Assembly: GCF_003703975.1 (NCBI RefSeq)
Contig: NZ_QTJY01000012.1
Location: forward strand, 186,001 to 250,000
Direction of reading: 5' to 3'
Source: Larkinella soli
GTDB taxonomy: Bacteria; Bacteroidota; Bacteroidia; Cytophagales; Spirosomataceae
DNA: 64,000 bases
Shown here: one piece after another, positions 26,225-34,654 of the stretch
Numbering within the stretch: position 1 is the first letter of the stretch
Layout of the letters: every line of letters starts with the position of its first letter
Position numbers and translations under genes: made by a program
Notes under the pieces: generated by a model
What the model saw: only the letters and a program-made list of their open reading frames with translations
What the model was told of the DNA's origin: nothing
Databases searched by the model: none

Positions 26225-29200
26225 TTAGAATTTCAGGTTCACGTTCAGACCCATCGAGCGGGTGGGCGGCACCCCGGCCAGTTCCAGCCCCTGCGCATTG
26301 GTGTTGTTGTACGTCGATTCGGGGTCGATGTTCGGCGTGTGCTTCATCAGAATGGCCAGGTTCCGGCCGACGAGCGACACCGAAATGCCCTTGAACGGCG
26401 TCCGGGCGTAGATTCGTGCCGGGAGCGTGTAGTCGATGATCACCTGCCGCAGCTTGAGGAAATCGGCGCTGTATACGAACGGATCGGCGATGTTGAACAG
26501 GCGCTGGTAGTACTGCTGCGCCGGTACCCGGACGGTATTGGGTTCGCCCTTTTCGTTGACGCCCTGCCCGACGATGCCGGTTTCACGGCCTTCGAGGGTG
26601 GTGTTGAGCAGCCCCCGGTTGTTGGCGTAGGCGTTCGTGCCGGAATAGATCACCGCCCCGAATTTCCCGTCGATCAGGAAGCTCAGGCCGACGCCCTTGT
26701 ATCGGAACGAGTTGTTCAGGCCGAGGGTGGTTGGGGCCACACCCGTCCCGAAGTTGACCAGATTGCCCTGCATCGGGTATCCCTGCGAGTCATAGACGAC
26801 GTTCCCGGCCGCGTCGCGCTTGTAGGTAAAGCCCTTCACCTGGCTGTAGGGCAGCCCGACGTCCTGGTGGATGTAGGCGATCCGGGTCCGGTTTTCGTCG
26901 ACACGCAGCGTCTTGAGGTCGCCGTACAGGCTCACTACCTCGCTCTTGTTGTACCCCATGTTGAACGAAGCATCCCAGCTGAAATCCCGGGAAGTGGCCA
27001 CGCGGTAGTTCAGCAGCAGTTCGATCCCGCGGTTGGCGATCTCGCCGACGTTGAAAAGTGCGCTGTTGTATCCGGACGTGTTGGAGATGGTGGCCCCGAC
27101 GATATCGTTGGTAGTCTTCCGGTTATAGACGGCGAAGTCGATTCCGAGCCTGTTGTTGAACACCCGGGCTTCCAGACCGGCCTCGGAGGTGGTCGAGGTC
27201 AGCGGCTGAAGATTCGAGTTCGGGACGCGGTCGCCGTTGATCTGGGCCAAGGGAGCGCCGAGGTGGGCACCGGCCAGACCGTAATACAGCGACAGGTTAT
27301 AGGGGTCGGTGTCACCTCCGGCCTGCGCCCACGAAGCTCTCAGTTTCAGATAGTTCAGGAAGTTCGGCAGCTTGAAGGCCTCCGACACCACGAAGCTGGC
27401 TCCCACCGACGGATACAGGATGCTGTTGTTGGCCGGCGACAGCGTCGAGAACCAGTCGTTGCGCGCGGTGGCCGTCACGAACAGGTAGCTGTTGTAGGAG
27501 AACTCGGCCGATCCGAACACGGAGTTGATCCGCTTCTCGATGTAGTTTTCGCTCAGGCTGCGGGCGGCCGGGTCGATGTTCGAGATGTCGTAAAAGAACG
27601 GAATGTTGAAGTTGCTGCCGCCGTAGCTGGAGTTCTGGTAGACCTGCTTCATGAGGTTCCCCCCGAGGAGGACATTCACTCCGAAGGCATCGCCGAACTT
27701 CCGGTTCAGACCCAGCAGGACCTCCAGGTTGGTTTCGGTGAAATTCCGGTTGTTGACGCTCATTCCGCCCCGAAGCTGGAACGGCGTCCCATACGGCGTG
27801 ATGGTGAGGCTGCGGTAGTTGAAATTGTCGAAGCCCAGCCGGCCCCGGACATACAGCCAGTCGGTGATGTTGTACCGGGGCTCGATCACCCCGATCACGC
27901 GGCCTTTCTTATCCTCCTGTTTCCAGTTGTAGGCGGCCACGTACGGGTTCTGGATGTAGATGTTGTCCGACCAGACCTTCTCCGAACCGTCGGGGTTGAA
28001 CTGACTTCCCTCCAGGGCGACCACGCCCAGCGAGGTCGGCATGGCGTTGACGGCGTAGGTGGCGCTGCCCGGCGAGTCCGACAGGCGGGGCCGGTTCTTG
28101 GTTTTTTCGAGAATGTATTTGACGTTCGTGACGATGGACAGGTTCCGGCCCAGGTTCGCGTTCAGGTTCAGGGCGAAATTGTTCCGGCGCAGGCCGCTGT
28201 TCGGGATGATCGACTTGTTGTTGAGGTCGTTCATCGACAGGCGGTAGGTGATGTTTTCCGTGGCTCCGGTCAGGGCGACGGAGTTGGTGAAGGTGCTTCC
28301 GGTGCGGTAGAAATTCGTCAGGTTATCCTTCACCGCCGAGTAGGGCCGCAGCTGGCCGTCGAACTGGATCGTCGGCGACCCGTCGAGTCTGGCGCCCCAG
28401 CTGTTGGAGGTCATGGCTTCCGTGATGGTGGTCGGCTTGATGCCGTTGCTGCCCATCCCGTATTCGTACTGATAGTCTTTGAAGCGCTTGATGAGCAGAT
28501 CCTCGGCCACGTAGTTGCTGTTGACCTCTACGCCGATGCCCCGGTTGGCCTTGCCGCCCTTGGTGGTTACCAGAATGGCCCCGTTCGAGGCCCGGGAGCC
28601 ATAGAGCGCGGCCGCCGTGGCTCCTTTCAGGACGGAGATGGTTTCGATTTCGTCGGGGTTCAGGCTGGAAATACCGTCCCCGCTGTCGCCCCCGCCCCAC
28701 ATCCCGGCCGAGCCGAGGTTGTCGTTGTTGATCGGTGTCCCGTCGACGACGATCAGCGGCTGGTTGTTGCCGGAGATGGAGCCGTTGCCGCGGATGATGA
28801 TCCGGGCCGAGCCGCCCGGGCCGGTGGCCGTGTTGGCGACGTTCAGACCCGCGACGCGGCCCTGGAGGTTATTGGCCAGGTTGACGGTCCGGGCCTGAAC
28901 CAGTTCCTCCCCCTTCACTTCGGATACCGAATAGCCGAGCGCCTTCTTCTCCTTCCGGATCCCGAGCGCCGTGACGACCACCTCGTTCAGGGTGGTTTCC
29001 TCGGAGGTCAGGGCGACGTCGATGGTCGTGGAGTTGCCGACAACGGCTTCCTTCGCCACGAAACCGATGGAGCTGAATTTCAGCGTGGCGCCCTTCTGCA
29101 CCTGGATCGTGTACTCCCCCTTATCGTTGGTAAGGGTTCCGCGGGTGGTGCCCTTGATCAGCACGTTGGCGCCGTTGATCGCCGTGCCCTGGCCGTCTTC

Positions 29201-29296
29201 CGTCACCCGCCCCCGGACTTCGACCGTCTGGGCAAGGCTCAGCGTTGACAGCAGACTGAGGAATATCACCCTCAGAATCAATAAATTTGTTTTCAT
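26225..29296 (-). CDS. SusC/RagA-family TonB-linked outer-membrane protein
   Basis: The 1023-residue protein has a signal peptide (to about residue 22, LAQ). A carboxypeptidase-regulatory-like domain follows (about 25-108: VRGRVTEDGQGTAINGANVL, TLTNDKGEYTIQV), then a TonB plug (about 115-230: NLQGRVAGLNV, IIIRGNGSISG, VLKGATAAALYGSRASNGA). The rest is a long 22-strand barrel ending MGLNVNLKF. This is the transport channel of a SusCD complex powered by TonB. It has no N-terminal STN domain, so control by an anti-sigma factor is not indicated. It is transcribed first, with SusD 12 bases behind. Confidence 0.95.
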   Translation of the reverse strand: MKTNLLILRVIFLSLLSTLSLAQTVEVRGRVTEDGQGTAINGANVLIKGTTRGTLTNDKGEYTIQVQKGATLKFSSIGFVAKEAVVGNSTTIDVALTSEETTLNEVVVTALGIRKEKKALGYSVSEVKGEELVQARTVNLANNLQGRVAGLNVANTATGPGGSARIIIRGNGSISGNNQPLIVVDGTPINNDNLGSAGMWGGGDSGDGISSLNPDEIETISVLKGATAAALYGSRASNGAILVTTKGGKANRGIGVEVNSNYVAEDLLIKRFKDYQYEYGMGSNGIKPTTITEAMTSNSWGARLDGSPTIQFDGQLRPYSAVKDNLTNFYRTGSTFTNSVALTGATENITYRLSMNDLNNKSIIPNSGLRRNNFALNLNANLGRNLSIVTNVKYILEKTKNRPRLSDSPGSATYAVNAMPTSLGVVALEGSQFNPDGSEKVWSDNIYIQNPYVAAYNWKQEDKKGRVIGVIEPRYNITDWLYVRGRLGFDNFNYRSLTITPYGTPFQLRGGMSVNNRNFTETNLEVLLGLNRKFGDAFGVNVLLGGNLMKQVYQNSSYGGSNFNIPFFYDISNIDPAARSLSENYIEKRINSVFGSAEFSYNSYLFVTATARNDWFSTLSPANNSILYPSVGASFVVSEAFKLPNFLNYLKLRASWAQAGGDTDPYNLSLYYGLAGAHLGAPLAQINGDRVPNSNLQPLTSTTSEAGLEARVFNNRLGIDFAVYNRKTTNDIVGATISNTSGYNSALFNVGEIANRGIELLLNYRVATSRDFSWDASFNMGYNKSEVVSLYGDLKTLRVDENRTRIAYIHQDVGLPYSQVKGFTYKRDAAGNVVYDSQGYPMQGNLVNFGTGVAPTTLGLNNSFRYKGVGLSFLIDGKFGAVIYSGTNAYANNRGLLNTTLEGRETGIVGQGVNEKGEPNTVRVPAQQYYQRLFNIADPFVYSADFLKLRQVIIDYTLPARIYARTPFKGISVSLVGRNLAILMKHTPNIDPESTYNNTNAQGLELAGVPPTRSMGLNVNLKF

Positions 29297-29683
29297 AAGC
29301 GGTTAGAGTTTAGAGTTCCGTTAACGATCCGTTTTCCACTCGCTGAGCCTTACTACTTAAAATCTATATGTCCGATTGGAAGATATAGGTAATCTAAGTA
29401 AAAATACAGTCCCTTAGGGCAAAAAATAATTGAATCGGGATGGAATGCCGGACAACCGGGGCGTAGCAGGCCGGCTTTTGTCACTACTCCTGCTCTCTTA
29501 TCGGTCCCCTGTGGAAATTTGGTTATCTTTGTCTCGTTTGCCTCCCGACAATAGGTACGATTTATCGTAAGATCTCTCCCTTGACCCGGAGCGACCGCTG
29601 ATCGACACTTCCGGGAGTTGCCTATGAGTTAAAAATCCGATTAACCTGAAGTAACCAACGAGAAATAGTAACCTGATTACCAC
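29297..29683. other. AT-richer intergenic region between divergent susC-like and dehydrogenase genes
   Basis: The 387-bp gap serves as leader for both divergent transcripts. On the plus strand TATCTTTG at 29524-29531 fits the Bacteroidota -7 box. I found no reliable ORF, operator palindrome, RNA gene or terminator in it. Confidence 0.55.
29524..29531 (+). promoter_or_regulatory. Candidate -7 box (TATCTTTG) for the GMC dehydrogenase operon
   Basis: TATCTTTG is an exact TAnnTTTG match, about 153 bases upstream of the small-subunit start. No convincing -33 TTG at the usual distance is visible, and the implied leader is long. Confidence 0.4.
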
Positions 29684-30226
29684 GTGGAAAGACGTAACGC
29701 ATTGAAAACGATGGCGATGGCGGCCGCCGGGCTGGTCAGCCTGCCGGCCTGGGCCAACGGCTGGACCCGGGCGACCGTGCAGACCGGAAAGCCGCTGCTG
29801 CCGGCCGTCGCGGAGGCCCTGCTGGCCGAAGTCGCGGAAACCATCCTGCCGGCCACCGAAACCCCCGGCGCCAAAGCCCTGGGCGTCCACCAGTTCATCC
29901 AGAAAATCGTCACCGACTGCCTGGAACCTTCCGCGCAGCAAACTCTTTCGAAAGGACTGACCGCGGTCGAGAGCCTCGCACAGCAGACCTACGGCAAGGC
30001 CTTCGCGGCCGGTGACGCGGGCCAGCGCATGGACGTCCTGAAAACGATGGAACAATCCGCCGACGCCGACCAGAAAGCTTTTTTCGGGATGGTCAAGGGG
30101 TTGACCATCCGGGGCTACCTGACCTCCGAATATGTCATGACCAACCTGACGCATTTCGAATTCGCCCCCGGCCGTTATCACGGCTGCGTTCCGGTCAAAC
30201 AAAAACCCATTTCCGCCAAAGAATAA
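29684..30226 (+). CDS. Gluconate 2-dehydrogenase subunit 3 family protein (Tat-exported small subunit)
   Basis: The 180-residue protein begins at a GTG (29684) and starts RRNALKTMAMAAAGLVSLPA, a twin-arginine signal. The mature part PAVAEALLAEVAETILPATE and PGAKALGVHQFIQKIVTDCL is the standard pattern of gluconate 2-dehydrogenase subunit 3. Such small subunits escort FAD-containing GMC dehydrogenases through the Tat pathway and support their activity. The catalytic GMC gene begins 50 bases downstream, so the pair is an operon. Confidence 0.9.
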   Translation: MERRNALKTMAMAAAGLVSLPAWANGWTRATVQTGKPLLPAVAEALLAEVAETILPATETPGAKALGVHQFIQKIVTDCLEPSAQQTLSKGLTAVESLAQQTYGKAFAAGDAGQRMDVLKTMEQSADADQKAFFGMVKGLTIRGYLTSEYVMTNLTHFEFAPGRYHGCVPVKQKPISAKE

Positions 30227-30276
30227 ACCCTGCGCCTGATCCGGCAGACCGGCCGGGAGGGCCTCCATGTAAAGAC

Positions 30277-31989
30277 ATGTCGAATCTTGCCATAGATGCA
30301 GTAAAAGCCGCGACCTACGACGCCATCGTGATCGGTTCGGGCATTAGTGGCGGCTGGGCCGCCAAGGAATTTACCGGAAAAGGACTCCGGACGCTTGTCC
30401 TGGAACGGGGCCGCGACGTCAAACACGTGACGGACTATCCCACCACCATGATGCAGCCCTGGGAGTTCGAGCACCGCAACCAGCTTCCGCGGGCCGTTCG
30501 GGAAGCCAACCCCATCATCAGCAAATGCTACGCCTTCTACGAGGGAACCACGCAGTTTTTCGTGAAGGACAACGAACACCCCTACGTGCAGGAGAAGCCC
30601 TTCGACTGGATTCGGGGGTATCAGGTCGGCGGTAAGTCGCTGCTGTGGGCCCGGCAGACCCAGCGGTGGTCGGAATTCGACTTCGAAGGCCCCGCCCGCG
30701 ACGGTTTCGCCGTCGACTGGCCCATCCGATACGCCGATATGGCGCCCTGGTACAGCTATGTGGAGAAGTTTGCCGGTATTTCCGGGAATAAGGACGGGCT
30801 GGACACCCTGCCCGACGGTGAGTTTTTGCCCCCGCACGAGTGGAACTGCGTCGAAAGTCACTTCCAGAAGCAGGTGGCGGCCCGCTACAAGGACCGGCAC
30901 GTGATCATGGGCCGCTGTGCGCACATCACCAAACCGCAGCCGATCCACCTCCAGCAGGGCCGGGCGCAGTGCCAGCACCGGACCATCTGCGAACGCGGCT
31001 GCCCCTACGGCGGCTATTTCAGCAGCAACGCGTCCACCCTCCCCTGGGCCGCCCGGACCGGTAAAATGACGCTGCGGCCCAACGCGGTGGTGCATTCGAT
31101 CATCTACGACGAGAAGAAAGGCAAGGCGACCGGCGTGCGGGTGATCGACGCCGATACGAAACAGATGACGGAATATTACGCCCGGATCATCTTCGTCAAC
31201 GCGGCCGCGCTCAACACCAACCTGATCCTGCTCAACTCCACCTCGAACCGGTTTCCGAACGGGCTGGGCAACGACAACGGCCTGCTGGGCAAATACGTGG
31301 CCTTCCACAACTACCGGGCGGGCATCTCGGCCGAATATGACGGTTTTCTGGAATCCACCACCGACGGACGGCGGCCCAACAGCCCCTACATTCCGCGGTT
31401 CCGGAACGTCTACAAGCAGGAAACCGGCTTCCTGCGCGGCTATGCGGCCGGTTTCTCGGCGGGCCGGATGTCCCGGACCAACCAGGAGGGCCTCGGCGCG
31501 AGCCTGAAGGAGAATCTGGTCAACCCGACGCTGGGCGGCTGGTACGTCGGTTCACACATGATGGGTGAAACCATCCCGAAAGAGAGCAACTACGTGGCGC
31601 TGGATTCCGGCCTGAAAGACCCGTTCGGTATCCCGCAGCTGAAAATTTCCATCGCCTATGACGACAACGACGACCAGATGGTGAAGGATTATCAGGAGCA
31701 GATGACGGAGATGTTCACGGCGGCCGGCTTCAAAAACATCCGCGTGCGCGACGACAAACGCAACCCGGGGCTGGACATCCACGAGATGGGCGGTGTCCGG
31801 ATGGGCAGGGACCCCAAAACCTCCCTGCTCAACAAGTGGAACCAGCTTCATGCCTGCAAAAACGTGTTCGTGACGGACGGCGCCTGCATGACCTCCACCT
31901 CGACGCAGAACCCCTCGCTCACCTACATGGCCCTGACCGCCCGCGCGGTGGATTATGCGGTGAAGGAGATGAAGAAGGCGAATTTGTGA
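30277..31989 (+). CDS. GMC-family FAD-dependent sugar dehydrogenase (catalytic subunit)
   Basis: The 570-residue protein has the FAD-binding motif AIVIGSGISGGWAAKEF near residue 20. A cysteine cluster in CQHRTICERGCPYGG (about 229-243) follows. The C-terminal GMC domain has HEMGGVRMG and STQNPSLTYMALTARA. It has no signal of its own and would ride with the Tat small subunit. In related bacteria this pair oxidises sugars, including glucoside 3-dehydrogenases that make 3-keto glycosides. That role is inferred from the family, not shown. Palindromic repeats start just after the stop codon. Confidence 0.88.
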   Translation: MSNLAIDAVKAATYDAIVIGSGISGGWAAKEFTGKGLRTLVLERGRDVKHVTDYPTTMMQPWEFEHRNQLPRAVREANPIISKCYAFYEGTTQFFVKDNEHPYVQEKPFDWIRGYQVGGKSLLWARQTQRWSEFDFEGPARDGFAVDWPIRYADMAPWYSYVEKFAGISGNKDGLDTLPDGEFLPPHEWNCVESHFQKQVAARYKDRHVIMGRCAHITKPQPIHLQQGRAQCQHRTICERGCPYGGYFSSNASTLPWAARTGKMTLRPNAVVHSIIYDEKKGKATGVRVIDADTKQMTEYYARIIFVNAAALNTNLILLNSTSNRFPNGLGNDNGLLGKYVAFHNYRAGISAEYDGFLESTTDGRRPNSPYIPRFRNVYKQETGFLRGYAAGFSAGRMSRTNQEGLGASLKENLVNPTLGGWYVGSHMMGETIPKESNYVALDSGLKDPFGIPQLKISIAYDDNDDQMVKDYQEQMTEMFTAAGFKNIRVRDDKRNPGLDIHEMGGVRMGRDPKTSLLNKWNQLHACKNVFVTDGACMTSTSTQNPSLTYMALTARAVDYAVKEMKKANL

Positions 31990-31998
31990 AAGAGTAAC

Positions 31999-32165
31999 CA
32001 CCCCCCAGCCCCCTCCTTAGCAAGGAGGGGGAGAGCGCTGCCCGATTCAAACCCTGCGGAGCCACCCCCTCCTTAGCAAGGAGGGGGTCGGGGGTGGTCG
32101 GGCGTCCATCGTTCTTCAGGATGAACGCTTCCCCAAACATCCCCCTGAAGGGGGTTGGGGGTCAA
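31999..32165. repeat. Two copies of the GC-rich palindrome plus a GGGGTTGGGG motif
   Basis: Two identical 23-nt palindromes, 32009-32031 and 32065-32087, each have 10-base arms around AGC and match the copy at 1596-1618. The second copy is followed by TCGGGGGTGGTC, as in the distant copy, while the first is preceded by its reversed equivalent. A CCCCTGAAGGGGGTTGGGGG motif follows at about 32142-32161. They lie between convergent genes and may also end transcription. Confidence 0.8.
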
Positions 32166-32181
32166 AAGCCGCCCGGACTCC

Positions 32182-33366
32182 TCAGTGTCCCGTCTCCCCG
32201 TGCGGGGTGTGCAGAAACTTCTTGCCGGCGGCTTTGATTTTCAGCAGGGAGCGGATCATGCGGAAGATCAGCATCGGAAAGGTCATGAAATCCCGTACGG
32301 AGATTTTCTGCCACAGGTAACCCGGAATGGAGAGCAGCAGGCCGGCCATCAGCAGGGTAAGCATCCCGCCGAAGGTGCCGAGCAGCAGGCCGCTGCCGGA
32401 AACCAGCCCCACGAACGTGCCCAGAAACAGGACGGCCAGAAACAGCGTGCGCGGCAGAATCAGGCCCTTGATGAAGGCGTTGGCCGCGTGGATATTCCCT
32501 TTCAGCAACTGCTGCACGCCGGTTTTGAAATACAGTTTGACGAAGTGAACCTGGGCCGCGATCCAGCGGGTCCGCTGGCGTTCGAACACCTCCAGGTTCT
32601 GGACTTTCTCATCGTAGATATAGGCGTCTTCCAGGTAGGCGATCTTTACGCCCTCGACCAGAATATTCATTTCCAGTTCTTTATCGTAACCGCCCACGGA
32701 TTTGATCCGGGCCATGTTGCGTTTCATGGTCTGCGGCTCGAAGGCCATGCCCGACCCGATCAGGGAGGCCGACAGCCCAAGCGCCCGCTGGCCTTTCCGG
32801 AACAGTTGGTTGTTGACCTCCTCGTTCATGGCGTCGAAGACCGCCACGCTGGTGTTGGTGTTTTTGGCGACGCGGTGGCCCTGTACGGCCCGCCAGCCCG
32901 CGTCGAACGCCAGGTTGATCCGCTCCAGAAAATCGGGGGCCATGTGATTGTCGGCGTCCGAGACGAGCACGATGTCGTAGACGTTTTCCGGCAGCAGGTC
33001 GAGCGCCTTCGTCAGCGATTTCTGAACGGTCGATTCTTCGAAGCTGACCACAAGCACTTTCACGGGCAAACCCGCCAGCCGCTCCAGCGTCTCGGAACGA
33101 AAGGAGTCGGCGATGACGAAAATGTCGTAGGAGTCGAACGGATAGGTCTGCTTCAGGTTGGCTTCCACCGAATCCAGAATGACCTTATCCTCCTTGTAGG
33201 CCGGGACCAGCACGGCGATGCGCCGGATGCGACCGGGCTTCCGGGAAAGCGGCTGGTCGTCGCGACCGCCGAGACGGCCCGCGACGGCCGAAATCAGGAT
33301 GTAGAAAACATTGAATGACAGGAAGCCTCCCATCAGAAGAAAAACCACGTATCCCAATACGTCCAT
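32182..33366 (-). CDS. Membrane-bound GT2 glycosyltransferase
   Basis: I place the start at the ATG at 33366 (394 residues, MDVLGYVVFLLMGGFLSFNV), since that residue opens a membrane helix; an earlier ATG at 33396 adds ten residues. One N-terminal helix is followed by a GT-A domain (IAVLVPAYKEDKVILDSVEA, LVSDADNHMAPDF with the metal-binding DAD, and ERQRTRWIAAQVHF, a QxxRW-like motif). About three to four helices form the C-terminal end. The layout is that of processive or lipid-linked GT2 enzymes. A stand-alone receiver gene lies 241 bases upstream in the same direction. Confidence 0.88.
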   Translation of the reverse strand: MDVLGYVVFLLMGGFLSFNVFYILISAVAGRLGGRDDQPLSRKPGRIRRIAVLVPAYKEDKVILDSVEANLKQTYPFDSYDIFVIADSFRSETLERLAGLPVKVLVVSFEESTVQKSLTKALDLLPENVYDIVLVSDADNHMAPDFLERINLAFDAGWRAVQGHRVAKNTNTSVAVFDAMNEEVNNQLFRKGQRALGLSASLIGSGMAFEPQTMKRNMARIKSVGGYDKELEMNILVEGVKIAYLEDAYIYDEKVQNLEVFERQRTRWIAAQVHFVKLYFKTGVQQLLKGNIHAANAFIKGLILPRTLFLAVLFLGTFVGLVSGSGLLLGTFGGMLTLLMAGLLLSIPGYLWQKISVRDFMTFPMLIFRMIRSLLKIKAAGKKFLHTPHGETGH

Positions 33367-33607
33367 AGCCGGGAAAAGAGTTGGTCTGGTGGGCAACCGG
33401 AAGCGGGGCCTTGTCTGATAAATAAAAATCCGGCGTCTGTCCCGCGGATGCGCTTTTCAGCCTGAGTTGCTCCGGTCACCGCTGAAAATTGATTTTTCAT
33501 GTGTGAGCAAATAGTATACCAGTCTGAAGGAGACGCGCCGGGCGGCAAAATGTTAGTATTCGGTAATTGGAGGCCGGCCGGGTTTGGAGGGTCCGGCAAA
33601 TGACTGA

Positions 33608-34042
33608 TTAAACGGTCCGCAGCCAGGACGAAGAAGCCAGGCCGGCGCCGGAGGTCCGGCGTAGAAGGGCCTGCACTCTGGCCCGGACCTCCCGGGGGCT
33701 GAACGGCTTGGGGATGCAGGCATCGGCCCCGGTTTCGAGGGAATGAATCAGGGCGGAATCGTCCTGAACGCCAGAAATGGCCAGAATTGGCAAATTCGTA
33801 TGCCGGGGATTGTTTCTTACCCGCCGGATCAGGTCCAGCCCGCCGGCCGGCAGCAGATCCAGATCGGTGATGAGAAAATCGGTCCCAAGGCCCTGATCCA
33901 GCCAGATCAACGCTTCCACGGCATCGTGCGTTACCCAGACGTTGTATTCTTCCTGAAACGTCTGTCTCAGGACATGGGCCAGAAACCGGTTCTCCTCGAC
34001 GATCAGCAGGCTCAACCGCACCCTGCACAGATCTGACGGCAT
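33608..34042 (-). CDS. Stand-alone response regulator receiver
   Basis: The ATG at 34042 gives 144 residues (MPSDLCRVRLSLLIVEENRF). Upstream frame to 34087 adds a leader without receiver character. The fold is a receiver with D60 as the phospho-acceptor (DFLITDLDLL) and the conserved lysine in DACIPKPFSP. The acidic pocket reads EE instead of the usual DD/ED. There is no output domain. It sits upstream of the membrane glycosyltransferase on the same strand, which suggests a link to envelope glycan production. Confidence 0.85.
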   Translation of the reverse strand: MPSDLCRVRLSLLIVEENRFLAHVLRQTFQEEYNVWVTHDAVEALIWLDQGLGTDFLITDLDLLPAGGLDLIRRVRNNPRHTNLPILAISGVQDDSALIHSLETGADACIPKPFSPREVRARVQALLRRTSGAGLASSSWLRTV

Positions 34043-34654
34043 ACTATTTTTTAAGATGAAGAAGGTAAAGACAGAGAAAACAGACAATTGTAATCTTTCA
34101 GAGGTATTACGCCCGCACTAGTTTTGTGCAGGGGAACCCGGAATCGAAAAAATATTGAGTAAATCTACTTAATAACCGTATAGTTGGCTTTCTGGTCGCC
34201 AGGAGGAGAAACCGGCCTCCGATAGGATAAAAACGCTTTTTTATAGCCGTTCCGATCTGACCTTTATGAATACCTGACCAAAGATAGAGGGGATACTCAA
34301 GGTAAACAAATAAAATGGTAAAATATTTTTGCGCTAAGTAGTTTCCTTCCCTGAAAAATATAACGCCGGTAATTAAAAATTAGATTTAACCGATACAAAC
34401 TTTTCGATGAGTCTGTTTTTCCGGGATAAAGGAGACATAAAATAATACAATTTATCAGGCTCTCCGGACCGCTTCCTTCCCCTTCATCCGCCCGGTGGTT
34501 CGGGGAAAAATTCCGGCTGATATAAATCAACTCAATATTCTCTTACTTTCTGATACATCTCCTATCAGGTAAAATCCCTAAAAAGCGGCAGAGTATTTGT
34601 TACCTATTAATCAGAATTTAATGCGAGATAAACACTTATTAAAAAACCCTCAAT
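34043..34654. other. 612-bp AT-rich intergenic region upstream of the secreted glycosidase
   Basis: This is the most AT-rich long gap in the window and separates a minus-strand receiver from a plus-strand glycosidase. It must hold promoters in both directions. I found no ORF with coding character, no exact TAnnTTTG box at a proper distance from either start, and no clear hairpin or RNA gene. Confidence 0.5.

Noticed and set aside
26339-29248. 969-residue open frame on the plus strand antisense to the SusC-like gene
   Set aside because: The opposite frame encodes a complete SusC protein with all conserved motifs. Long antisense frames are expected in high-GC DNA, and this product has no recognisable domain.
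33333-34028. 231-residue minus-strand frame overlapping the lone receiver
   Set aside because: It is the alternative frame of the receiver gene and has no conserved motif.
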